From: Chitinivibrionales bacterium
GTDB taxonomy: Bacteria; Fibrobacterota; Chitinivibrionia; Chitinivibrionales; WJKA01
Assembly (NCBI GenBank): GCA_014728295.1
Contig: WJLW01000019.1
Location: 62,001 to 126,000, forward strand
Length of the DNA stretch: 64,000 nt
Direction: 5' to 3'
This document shows, piece by piece, positions 34,346 to 43,473 of the stretch (its first letter is position 1; each line of letters opens with the position of its first letter). Position numbers and translations under genes: made by a program. The notes beneath the pieces are model-generated. The model was not told where the DNA came from, searched no databases, and was given only the letters and a program-made list of their open reading frames with translations.

Positions 34346-37156
34346 CTATCCTGCTGCTTCCACTATGGCTGGAATGTCAAGTACTACCGTCAGATTTTTA
34401 TTGATGATGGTCGATCCCTTCACGCCGGTTCCGTGTATCGAATTGATATCGAGCTCGAGTGCGGTTTGCACGGTGTCTTCCACCTTGTGGGCAATAAGGC
34501 CGATCTGTCCGGTAGCCGAGCGGGGCACTATTACAAAGGTGGTGTCTGCCTGTTCCATCGAGGCTGATATCGGCATGAAATGTTCCAGACGAATAATGCG
34601 CAGGGTGGAATCATCATATTTGAGAAATTCCTTATCACCCACCGCCTCTATTTCGTGCGTCTTGCGTTTCTCGATACGGGCGACTTCGGCCAATGACATC
34701 GCCAGGTGTTCTTTACCGCCGATCGTAAACAGCAGCATGTCCTGCATCTGTTGATTGGCTTCATTTTCCGCCTTCTTCTTCTCGGCTGTAATATCTTTTT
34801 CCAGATCTTCGAATTTCAAGTCTGCCATGGCGGCTATACCGTTGGGATCCAGAATCATCGCCACACGTCCATCGCCCATGATGGTTGATCCGGCAAAGCA
34901 TTGTGATGCCTTGAGCGTCTCGGGCAGGGCTTTGACGACAATCTCTTCACTGTCAAGAACATCATCTACCACCAGACCATATAAATGGCGTTCCATACGC
35001 AAAACAACAATCTTAACGGCATTGCCTACGCTTTGGCGACGGTCGCCTTTGCCGGTGCGCCGCTCCTCAATCTCAGGCTCGGCCGGGGGTGACGCTCCGT
35101 CGTCGCCGGGTTTGCCCCTGCGATCTGACCACCGGCGCCGGTGATCGGGCAGCATATCTCCGGTTTCGGGATGCTCAAAGCTCGGTGACATTCCCAGCGT
35201 TTGCGCCAACCGTACCAGAGGCAGCAACTTGCCGCGCAGACGCAACACTTCCGAATTGTGAATGCACTCGATTTGGCGGGTCACATCTTTAGCGCGTATG
35301 CGCACTACTTCTTCAAGGCCGACTTGCGGCACGGCAAAGCGGCGATTTTCCGACTTGACGATCAGCGATGGAATAATAGCGAGTGTCAAGGGCAGCTTTA
35401 AAGTGATTTTTGTGCCTGCCCCCAATTGCGAATCGACTTCCACCGTACCGCCGAGACGTTCGATATTTGTCTTGACAACATCCATACCCACGCCGCGTCC
35501 GGAGACGTCACTGACCGTAGTAGCTGTTGAAAAGCCGGGCGCAAATATGAGCATCTGCGACTCACGTGAATTCATGTCGGCGGCCTGTTCCGGGGTTACA
35601 ATGCCTTTTTCGACAGCCTTCGACTTGACTTTTTCGTGATCGATTCCCGCACCGTCGTCACCGATCTCGATAATGACTTTGCCGCCTTCCTGATAGGCGC
35701 GCAAAATGACCTCTCCGGCCGCTTCCTTGCCCGCCGCGCGACGCTCGGCAGGCAGCTCGATACCATGATCGGCGCAGTTGCGCACCAGATGCGTCAATGG
35801 ATCCGACAGCAATTCGATGATTGATTTGTCAAGTTCGACTTCCTGTCCGATCTGGGTTAGCGACATCTCTTTATTCAGCTTTTTTGCCAGATCACGGATC
35901 ACACGCGGGAACTTGCTGAACACAACCGATATCGGCTGCATACGTGTCTGCATGATTCCTTCCTGCAACACAGAAGTCACCATGTCGATATTTTGCACAA
36001 TGCCGTTGATTCCCTGTATGTCGGAAATCTCAAATCCCAGCGCCTCGCGCAGGCTTTTTTCAATCTGACCAAGCTCTGTTTCAACGGCCTGTTTGTCGTT
36101 TCCGAAATTTTGTTTGCTTTCCATAAGCCGGTTCAATGCTGCTCTGATCGTTTCCAACGTCAGCCGAACGACCTTTTCGGCCTCCGAAGAATCGCCTATC
36201 TTGCGCGACAGCATTTGCATGAGCTGATTGCGCGCCAGCACCAGCTCCGATGCGTAGTTCATGAGATTGTTGAGCAGGCTGACCTTGACCCGCAATGCCT
36301 CTTCTATGCGCGTTTCGTGTTTCGATTCCTGCCTTGCCGTATCCCGGCTACTTGCTGATTTTGCTTCCTGAGCTTCCTGCTGCCGCAGGTACTTGCGTTT
36401 TTGCTCTTCCAAATCAAGCGTATAAATCCGTTCGTCAGGCACACCGAGTGCTTCACTTATAAGATCAGGCTCAAGTACCGATGCAATCAGTATCGATGCC
36501 TCCGATTGGGGTGATGGTTCCCCGGTCAGTTGTTCACGTTTCGGGTCGGTATCGATAATATTGCCGAATTTCTCCCAGCGCTCAAACAGCAAATCATAGG
36601 TCAGCTTCTGCCGGGCAAGGTCTACATCCGGATTGAGACTGACCTGATATATCAGTTTGCCCTCTTTGACGGCATCTTTGATATGCACTTCATTAAACGA
36701 GGGATGACGAAGTTTAATTTCCTGCACACTATCATCCCGGCTTCCATTCGCTTCCCGCCGGGTATCCGAGCGCACCTTTTCGGAGAGGAACGGTTCGAGC
36801 AGGCGCAACTCTTCGTTAATGTCAATCGAATCGGAATTATTTACATCATCCAGCATTGCCCGCAGCTTGTCAACGCCCTGAAAAAAGCAGTCCGTCATCT
36901 CGGAAGTAACAGCCAATTCTTTATCACGAATGCGCGACATGACATTTTCCATCACGTGGGACAACGATACAATTTGCTTCAAGCCGAAAAAACCAAATCC
37001 GCCCTTGATGCTGTGAACTGCCCGAAACAGGCGGTTGATCAAATCATCCGGAACATCATTGCCCTTTTGCTCCAGCTCAAGCAGGTCGGGTTCGATATTT
37101 TCTAGATGCTCCCGGCTTTCCACAATCAAATCATTGAGCATTTCCTGGTCTTGCAT
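34346..37156 (-). CDS. cheA: CheA chemosensory histidine kinase with an extra C-terminal CheW domain
   Basis: A 936-residue kinase. HPt domain with phospho-His48 in RAVHSIKGGFGFFG; a linker and P2-like region (to about 290); dimerisation helices; HATPase with HLVRNCADHGIE (N box), GDDGAGID and GRGVGMDVV; a CheW-like P5 domain split by a charged 60-residue insertion (RRRWSDRRGK); and then a second CheW-like domain (about 790-936; MLLFTIGGKEHLAMSL). The family normally ends after one. AGGAGCCTGCA precedes the ATG at 37156. It is the first gene of the cluster and autophosphorylates to feed CheY and CheB. Confidence 0.93.
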   Translation of the reverse strand: MQDQEMLNDLIVESREHLENIEPDLLELEQKGNDVPDDLINRLFRAVHSIKGGFGFFGLKQIVSLSHVMENVMSRIRDKELAVTSEMTDCFFQGVDKLRAMLDDVNNSDSIDINEELRLLEPFLSEKVRSDTRREANGSRDDSVQEIKLRHPSFNEVHIKDAVKEGKLIYQVSLNPDVDLARQKLTYDLLFERWEKFGNIIDTDPKREQLTGEPSPQSEASILIASVLEPDLISEALGVPDERIYTLDLEEQKRKYLRQQEAQEAKSASSRDTARQESKHETRIEEALRVKVSLLNNLMNYASELVLARNQLMQMLSRKIGDSSEAEKVVRLTLETIRAALNRLMESKQNFGNDKQAVETELGQIEKSLREALGFEISDIQGINGIVQNIDMVTSVLQEGIMQTRMQPISVVFSKFPRVIRDLAKKLNKEMSLTQIGQEVELDKSIIELLSDPLTHLVRNCADHGIELPAERRAAGKEAAGEVILRAYQEGGKVIIEIGDDGAGIDHEKVKSKAVEKGIVTPEQAADMNSRESQMLIFAPGFSTATTVSDVSGRGVGMDVVKTNIERLGGTVEVDSQLGAGTKITLKLPLTLAIIPSLIVKSENRRFAVPQVGLEEVVRIRAKDVTRQIECIHNSEVLRLRGKLLPLVRLAQTLGMSPSFEHPETGDMLPDHRRRWSDRRGKPGDDGASPPAEPEIEERRTGKGDRRQSVGNAVKIVVLRMERHLYGLVVDDVLDSEEIVVKALPETLKASQCFAGSTIMGDGRVAMILDPNGIAAMADLKFEDLEKDITAEKKKAENEANQQMQDMLLFTIGGKEHLAMSLAEVARIEKRKTHEIEAVGDKEFLKYDDSTLRIIRLEHFMPISASMEQADTTFVIVPRSATGQIGLIAHKVEDTVQTALELDINSIHGTGVKGSTIINKNLTVVLDIPAIVEAAG

Positions 37157-37469
37157 TGCAGGCTCCTGGACTAGTATTGAAAAGAGCTGCATACACATTT
37201 ATGCAGGTACTGCGACACGCAATATTGTTTCAGCGAAATTGTAACATTTGGGAAAGATAATGACAATTAGAATTGTGCAAATTTTTTCTGAAGGTCGCAT
37301 TCAGCGCAAAGCCATCTGCAATGGCCTCCCCCGGCATAAATCCAGGCATACTTGTTACCATCACAGCTCATGCTTTTCCTGCCCGAAAGAAACGCGAGCT
37401 CGACCGATATGTTCATGCGCCACTCGTGCGGACAGAACCAGGCAAATTGCCGTCAATCAGTTTAATTCG

Positions 37470-37709
37470 CATAAAGCAATATTGACATATGGAAATAAAG
37501 ACTTCAAGCCGGCATGGTCGCAGGATGGCAACTTCATAACCTTTTTTCCGCCTCCGGGAGCTTCTTCCGGTGGACCGCTGCCAATCGCTCCATTCGAGAT
37601 CAGAAAAACAAGTTGCCTTGTCATTGACGAAAACGGTGAATCTAGCCATATTTCGAACGAAAATCACACGGGCGGGCTGCTAGCCTGTTATGAATACCTG
37701 CCGAAATGA
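37470..37709 (+). pseudogene. Remnant of a TolB/WD40-like beta-propeller protein
   Basis: From about 37470 the plus strand encodes ILTYGNKDFKPAWSQDGNFI, the blade signature of TolB-type propellers (family form PxWSPDGxxI), followed by FFPPPGASSGG and LVIDENGESSHI. The frame ends after one blade at 37709, and upstream codons (37248-37470) are not blade-like and have no export signal. This is about 80 codons of a propeller that normally has six blades, so it is a fragment. The rest of 37157-37746 is otherwise gene-free and should contain the cheA promoter. Confidence 0.5.
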
Positions 37710-37746
37710 TCGAAGCGATATTCAAGAAACTGCTCGATGCCTTCTT

Positions 37747-38010
37747 TCACCAGGCAAGCAAAACAGTTCGGCGCATTTGCAGCGACGCGGTGCGAATATC
37801 GAGAACATAGGCGCCGTTGGGAAGGTTTTCGAGCGACAGAGCTGCCCACCCGTCCGATATGGTTCCCGCCAGGCGCTCAACAACCTTCCCGCGGACATCA
37901 ATAGCTTTCACGGCAATATCTCGATGATTGACCAAAGGCACATTTAAATACAAGACATTGTGCTCCGTCAACCGGACGCGCAATGCGCAATGCTCGTTGC
38001 GCGTGAACAT
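37747..38010 (-). pseudogene. Detached C-terminal sorting-type domain of the adjacent secreted protein
   Basis: This frame gives 87 residues: LRVRLTEHNVLYLNVPLVN, then VKAIDVRGKVVERLAG, PNGAYVLDI and a final RRTVLL. That is the layout of type IX-like C-terminal sorting domains (beta-strand, xVxDxxGrxV, G-Y-x-L, basic end). The preceding secreted protein ends in a different frame within the same bases, without such a domain, while both neighbouring secreted proteins have one. A one-base deletion (or -1 shift) between about 38010 and 38045 would explain it. Confidence 0.55.
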
Positions 38011-40058
38011 ATCTGCAAGGCGTGCACGGCATTTTGGTTGTCAAATGCAAAATACGCAAATAAGCCGTCCCAGTTGTCTTGAGCTGCCGTCTTTTGCTCC
38101 ATCGGTTCGCTGCTGCCCCATGAGGGTACATGTGCCGACGGCATCGAAGTAGCGTCATCTTCATCTTTGGCATGTGCCCCCACGGCAAATACCCCATGCG
38201 ATGTTGGCCATATGCCGCTCAGTTGCTGGTGCGCACCGCCTGCTTGGGTGGAAATGTCCCAGGGCGCAGCAACGATGGTACTATAACGTAATGTCCTAAG
38301 ATCTCGTGAGTAGACGCGTGCAAATTCGTTCCAGACCGAATGCCCTTCGGCCGGCTTTGGCATTTGCATATAAGCGTTTGAGGTGGTGATCGTTCGTCGG
38401 CCGGTTCCGAGCAGGTACACATTGCCATTGCCATCAACTCGCACACTATTCGGCTCTGTTTTCGTGGTATTGACATCCGGCCATCCTCCATTGGGATTAT
38501 ACCAGCCGATAAGTAGTGGGTCATTCAACGACCCTTGCGTATTTGCACCTTCATTCATCTCGGCAACATAGGTGCTGTGTCGGATCTCTTCCGTATCGAG
38601 AGTGAAACGACCGATCCACGATATATGGATATTGCCATTGGTGCCGGTAAACCGGTTCTGAAATGATCCTCCGGGATTGGCACTGTACTGAATACTGTTT
38701 CCATTCCAGAAATTGATCACATTGTTACCATGACACCGGGCTACCACCACCAAAGCTCCGCCGCCGGGTGCACTGTAATCGATTGCAAGTCCGTCAACGT
38801 ACTGATCGGGGCTGGAGGTCGTCACATCTCCCGACGTTACATCGCCGCTGCTATCCTTATCAATAAACTCCGCATACAAGCGGCTCCACCACTTCAAACG
38901 CCCTTCGTTGTCCATAGCAACCACCGCCGGTTCATAGTCGGGATTACCGCCCGGCAGAACTGATTGGTTGTTATAGCCGAAATACAGATGGTTGTTGCGC
39001 CGGTCGATAGCAATCCCACCCACGCGATTCGTCGGCTTACCCGACAGGCGGTAGCCGGTATAGCCGCCTTTGGATGAATATCCCTTCGGTCCGGAAAAAT
39101 AGTAGTCATTGGGCCATTTTCCTTTTTTGCGTCCGCCGTTGCCATCATTTTGCCAGAGGTTGTAATCGTCGATAGTCCACGAACGCAAGCTTCCCCTTCC
39201 TGTTTTCATGACGATACCGCTCCATTTTGGGGTACCGTTGCTGTTGTTGTAGATATCGAGGGTTGTTGCGATCTCGGTCGGTTGATCGGTCCAGTGCGTG
39301 CGCCAGTGCGTAACCGTCGTCAGGCTGCCCTGGGCGTCAAGTTTTTCGATAATCGCCCAGTCAAAATCAAACTCTGCGCCCCGTCCGAATACAACACTGC
39401 CGTCATTACCGACATCCCAGGGCTGAATCTCACCATAGGAAGACAGACCATTCATAGTGCCGCCGGCGCGTCTTGCCGGGCATTCAGCATCATAGCTCCA
39501 GTCAAGATCATCCGGAACGCCGTTGACGAAATTATTGTTCAACCGCGCAATGACATATCCGTTCAATGTCTGCCCCCTGTTATTTACCCCGGTGGCATTG
39601 ATGCGCGTTCCGGAGATATAAAGGCCGCCGGTTGCCTCTCCGGGAATATTCGTCGTGCGCATGCGCCTGATATCCTGCAAGGTTCCTTCGGGAAAGTAAA
39701 TAACCGACAGCACCTGCTCCATATCAGCGCTCAACTGCATTATGAAACCAATGCACCCATCGGCGCGTGAATCGATTCCCGTCGCGGGCAGCTTCTTCTT
39801 GGTGGCCGACGAAGGTATCCACCCCAGATCGGCCGTCTGACCGGCAATAAGAATCGTACCGTCCGACAACTGCAACACATCGGTATAAACATCCTCTCCC
39901 TGTGCGCCACTAAACGCAACGATATTGTCGCCCGGAGTGATAACCGGATATTGCGCCGCAGAAGCCACAATCGAGGTAATGATGATGACGGAGCACATGA
40001 CTCGCATCGAGTTGCATAAGTTAATAAAGGCGTTATCGGCAAACAGTGCATTTCGCAT
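37968..40058 (-). CDS. Secreted repeat (propeller-like) protein, frameshifted near its C-terminus
   Basis: A 696-residue exported protein. The start at 40058 follows GGGAGATACT; the hydrophobic core (VMCSVIIITSIVASAAQ) begins near residue 21, so the n-region is long. The body has propeller-like repeats with phrases such as GGIAIDRRNNHLYFGY, VDGLAIDYSAPGGGALVVV, SVRVDGNGNVYLLGTG and DGTILIAGQTADLGW, as in SBBP/NHL-type proteins. Its last 14 codons (after AFDNQNAVHAL) look random and the true tail continues in another frame. The protein at 40264 has the same general design, which suggests duplicated origin. Substrate or ligand unknown. Confidence 0.65.
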   Translation of the reverse strand: MRNALFADNAFINLCNSMRVMCSVIIITSIVASAAQYPVITPGDNIVAFSGAQGEDVYTDVLQLSDGTILIAGQTADLGWIPSSATKKKLPATGIDSRADGCIGFIMQLSADMEQVLSVIYFPEGTLQDIRRMRTTNIPGEATGGLYISGTRINATGVNNRGQTLNGYVIARLNNNFVNGVPDDLDWSYDAECPARRAGGTMNGLSSYGEIQPWDVGNDGSVVFGRGAEFDFDWAIIEKLDAQGSLTTVTHWRTHWTDQPTEIATTLDIYNNSNGTPKWSGIVMKTGRGSLRSWTIDDYNLWQNDGNGGRKKGKWPNDYYFSGPKGYSSKGGYTGYRLSGKPTNRVGGIAIDRRNNHLYFGYNNQSVLPGGNPDYEPAVVAMDNEGRLKWWSRLYAEFIDKDSSGDVTSGDVTTSSPDQYVDGLAIDYSAPGGGALVVVARCHGNNVINFWNGNSIQYSANPGGSFQNRFTGTNGNIHISWIGRFTLDTEEIRHSTYVAEMNEGANTQGSLNDPLLIGWYNPNGGWPDVNTTKTEPNSVRVDGNGNVYLLGTGRRTITTSNAYMQMPKPAEGHSVWNEFARVYSRDLRTLRYSTIVAAPWDISTQAGGAHQQLSGIWPTSHGVFAVGAHAKDEDDATSMPSAHVPSWGSSEPMEQKTAAQDNWDGLFAYFAFDNQNAVHALQICSRATSIAHCASG

Positions 40059-40206
40059 AGTATCTCCCTGAAAGAATAGTTGTGTTTGTACGCACATATT
40101 TATGATTTATGATTTTTAGTATTTCATACTACTGTACTGTGCATTTAGTTAACGCTCTTTTTCGAGAAGATAAGAGTCGCTTATTGTCATGATCCGGGTA
40201 CTCGAT

Positions 40207-40233
40207 AACGCAGAATGTGCCAATACCTGCGTT
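40207..40233 (-). terminator. Hairpin downstream of the PKD-domain protein gene
   Basis: AACGCAG and CTGCGTT form a perfect 7-bp stem around 13 bases, about 30 bases past the stop of the gene at 40264. There is no T-run, so termination is uncertain. Confidence 0.3.
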
Positions 40234-40263
40234 TCTGCCTGAAAAACTCAATGCATACTCGAC

Positions 40264-43200
40264 CTAATCGATATCGTGCCGTCCTCCAATAACTTTCAAC
40301 ACCGGTTTGCGCCCGACACGTGAGATGTAGACACCTGCCTGCATCGATTTTTTGCGAACATCACGGTGCCGTAGTTTTCTTCCATTGAGAGAATACATGG
40401 CGGATGAGGATTGTGATTCCATAGCATGAGATTTGCGCCCGTATTCAGGTTGCACGTCACTCTTGAGCGATACCAGTCCGTCCACCTTGCGATACTCAAC
40501 CTCAGCCGTTGCCGGATCTACGATAATCTGCAGGCCCTTGCCCCCGACAGAAGCCGTCAGGGCGCCGCTGCCCCAGTTTTGCTCGACTATTTTTTCGCCA
40601 TGCGTCACATGCCAGCTCTGCCATTTCGAAAAGTCAAGCAACTTGCCGTCGCACCAGACTTTCGGCGTCACGCCGGCTGGGGATATTGTTTTGAGAACAG
40701 CACTTTTATTAGCTTCACCATGCCAATAGGGGTAATGGTCCCTGAGCGGCATGAACTCCATCCTGAGTTTACGGGCGCTTGATCCGATATATTCGACCCG
40801 ATTCGCACCTGCCGCTGTCAGAGAAGTATTTGTTTGTATTGCGGATTTGAATCCGCCAAAGGAGCCGTGTTCTGCCTTTGTGCCCGCTTCGAGCACTAAC
40901 GCTCCCAAAGTGGATGGTGCAAACTTCCAGGAATATTTTTCGTAGGCTCCGTCTTTGGAATAAGTTTCGTGGGCGGTAGCTGTTGCCTGATAGGGAATCA
41001 ATGCGATATATACGCCATTGCCCAGATCGGCGAATGCCGTTTTGTTGTCATACTCGACAGCTTTCGACGCCGGAATACCGACCCACAATTCATCGGCGCC
41101 GTTAATGATTCGCATCATGCAATTACGATACTGCCCCACCTGCTCGTACGGTGAGCGGCCGCAGCTCAATTCCGAATTTGCAAATCCGCTTGCATTGCCG
41201 AATATCTGGACAGCGCCGTTGCTGCTGCCTTTGACGGCCATTTTCCAGACGCTCTGCTCCCAGAAACAGTCGATACCTTCGGGATAGTTCGTCGCAACGC
41301 TCGCAAGGGTATAGTTTTTTTCCAGGTAAAGCGTTTCGAAATCGAACCGGCGGCTGAGGCGGTGATCGCCCTTCCAGTGCGCATAATCCTCGTAGTCGCC
41401 CTGATAGAACGGTTTTGCACCGTGCAGCTCGACCGGCGTCCGGTATTTTCGATGCGCGATATCCAGCGCCACCAGAATGTATTCGAGGTGCTGACCGACG
41501 CCGCCCATGTTGTCTGAGACGCTAAGGGTCGGCAGGTAGATGCCGGGAGTGTTGAACGTAAAGGCCGGCTGCTGTCCGGAAGCTCTCCGGCTGTCGTCAA
41601 ATCGCCAGTCGAATCCAAGATCGGCCAGGTCGTCATTGGGATCGGTGGTTTTTGCTCCATTGAAGGTGATCTCGAGCGGCGCCTGCCCTGCTCTGGTTGA
41701 CATGTTAAAGGCTGCCTGCGGCGGCCCGAAGAAAAAGTCGCGCTGATCCCACCCACCGGTTGCATCGATCAACGTCAGGGAAACACGATAGTTATTTGAC
41801 AATGGAGATGGATAGGTGTGCTGCACGACGGTGCCGTTGCCCCAGTGCAGCGAATCATTGAAACTCCAGATATATTCAAGTGCGTCACCGTCTGCATCAG
41901 AAGAAGCAGATGCATTGAATTCAAGTTTCGTTCCGGATACCTGTCGCGCACTGAAAGCCGCGACGGGGGGTGTATTTGTGGTCATGCCTTTGCTGTGTTC
42001 AATGAAGGCAAAAAAACCATCATGTTTTCCGTCAAGTGTCGACTGCAATGGATTACGCAAGTAAAGTGAATGGCCGCTCGAATTCTGCGCGCTGCCACAC
42101 CACACTATTTTTTGCGTTCCGTCGGCATTTTTGCGCACGGCGAGTCCATGCGTTCCCCCTTTGCCGATGCGACTGCACAGCAGGCGTTGCGAAAAATCCG
42201 ATTTGACGATGAGCAGATACGCGCCCCCGGTATAACCTCCGTTCGGATCAAAAGTCAACGGCAAACCCGACGCCGAAGCGCCCGCCAGATACATCGTTCC
42301 GTCTTCATCAACCGCCAGCGCGCCGTTTTTGATGCGTATGGTGTTCGACTTGTTATTGTCAAGCCGGTTGGTAAAAAACTGACCGTTGATATAATCGCCA
42401 TTTTCGGGATTATAGCGTCCGTAAAAAAGGCTTGGGTCGGTACCGGTATTATAGCTCTGATTGTAGACATCACCGGTCGTCCAGGCAACATTTTGCATGA
42501 CATCCTTGGGATCGTTGTCGAACACGAAATTTCCTCCGTCAACCTCGAAAACCAGATAGAGATACCCGTCTTTGCCGATAATGCAACGATGACCGCGGGC
42601 ATCCGCCATGTTAGAACCGTTTGCGTTCAATTCACTTGACGCGTAATTGTAGCCTTCGAATATGGTGGTTCCGTCAAAGCTGCGTCCCTGATACGCCGGA
42701 ACATCAACCGGATACTTCTTGCCGTTGCTGGTCATTGCGCCGTAATTTTTGAATCCGGTTGTAACGATGGTTTGATTGTTTTCGTCAACGCACACATCAC
42801 GCGTGTAGTGCGAGTTTCCGCCGAATGATCCCACCACCGCTCCTTGTGGAGAAAAGACCGTAATGGTAGCGCTGTTTATCTTTTGCGAGAGATGATCTCC
42901 AGCCGCAGACGTAAGAACGGCAAAATAGCCTGAAGGCCCGGCATCGACGCGATGCGCATTGCCGTCAAATGATTTGGACCAGACCAGGTTTTTTGCCTGA
43001 GCACCCAGAATGATTACCCCGCCGTCCATTGCCGCGCAATAGATATTGTCATTTGCATCAATGCACACGTCAACAATTTTGTCCGCAACACGTGTCATCG
43101 ATATAACTGTTGAACCGTCGGCTGCAATCCGGATAATCGCACCGGAGCTGGATCCGGTTGCGCCATTGAGATGCGTTTCGGCTATGCCGCTAATCTTTTT

Positions 43201-43386
43201 GTCGCCAATTATGCCTGCTAAAACCAGTACGCCGTCTGATTGAATTGCGGCTCCATAGAGTGCTTCACCATCGCCGCTACCGCCGAAATAGGTGGAAACG
43301 TCAATGCCGTATTCATTGCTGCCGGCAAAAAGAGTAGCCGAGACAGCGAATACCGCTCCCAATACTTGTACGAATTTTTTAATCAT
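40264..43386 (-). CDS. Large secreted protein with propeller repeats, two PKD domains and a C-terminal sorting segment
   Basis: A 1040-residue protein with a clear signal peptide (MIKKF to ATLFAG, cleavage near 22). Residues 30-465 hold propeller-like repeats (DVCIDANDNIYCAAMDGG, ALAVDEDGTMYLAGAS). Two PKD domains follow near 475-560 (PPVAAFSA, SSDADGDALEYIWSFND) and 560-645 (DLGFDWRFDD). A 320-residue beta-rich domain of unknown type (SWKFAPSTLGALVLEAG) comes next, and the end AMYSLNGRKLRHRD with GVYISRVG matches a short sorting-type domain. It is probably exposed on the surface or released. The role (adhesion or glycan binding) is inference. Confidence 0.75.
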   Translation of the reverse strand: MIKKFVQVLGAVFAVSATLFAGSNEYGIDVSTYFGGSGDGEALYGAAIQSDGVLVLAGIIGDKKISGIAETHLNGATGSSSGAIIRIAADGSTVISMTRVADKIVDVCIDANDNIYCAAMDGGVIILGAQAKNLVWSKSFDGNAHRVDAGPSGYFAVLTSAAGDHLSQKINSATITVFSPQGAVVGSFGGNSHYTRDVCVDENNQTIVTTGFKNYGAMTSNGKKYPVDVPAYQGRSFDGTTIFEGYNYASSELNANGSNMADARGHRCIIGKDGYLYLVFEVDGGNFVFDNDPKDVMQNVAWTTGDVYNQSYNTGTDPSLFYGRYNPENGDYINGQFFTNRLDNNKSNTIRIKNGALAVDEDGTMYLAGASASGLPLTFDPNGGYTGGAYLLIVKSDFSQRLLCSRIGKGGTHGLAVRKNADGTQKIVWCGSAQNSSGHSLYLRNPLQSTLDGKHDGFFAFIEHSKGMTTNTPPVAAFSARQVSGTKLEFNASASSDADGDALEYIWSFNDSLHWGNGTVVQHTYPSPLSNNYRVSLTLIDATGGWDQRDFFFGPPQAAFNMSTRAGQAPLEITFNGAKTTDPNDDLADLGFDWRFDDSRRASGQQPAFTFNTPGIYLPTLSVSDNMGGVGQHLEYILVALDIAHRKYRTPVELHGAKPFYQGDYEDYAHWKGDHRLSRRFDFETLYLEKNYTLASVATNYPEGIDCFWEQSVWKMAVKGSSNGAVQIFGNASGFANSELSCGRSPYEQVGQYRNCMMRIINGADELWVGIPASKAVEYDNKTAFADLGNGVYIALIPYQATATAHETYSKDGAYEKYSWKFAPSTLGALVLEAGTKAEHGSFGGFKSAIQTNTSLTAAGANRVEYIGSSARKLRMEFMPLRDHYPYWHGEANKSAVLKTISPAGVTPKVWCDGKLLDFSKWQSWHVTHGEKIVEQNWGSGALTASVGGKGLQIIVDPATAEVEYRKVDGLVSLKSDVQPEYGRKSHAMESQSSSAMYSLNGRKLRHRDVRKKSMQAGVYISRVGRKPVLKVIGGRHDID

Positions 43387-43473
43387 TAGTGCGTCCTTTG
43401 GAAAGTTTTACCTGCATGCCTGCTGCCAGCTGCTTATCTATGATTTGCTCTATAGTAAAGCGCTGTCCGGCTC

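Noticed and set aside
37990..38010. 7-bp tandem duplication CATTGCG as the cause of the frameshift
   Set aside because: Removing one copy leads into the third frame, not the frame of the sorting domain.
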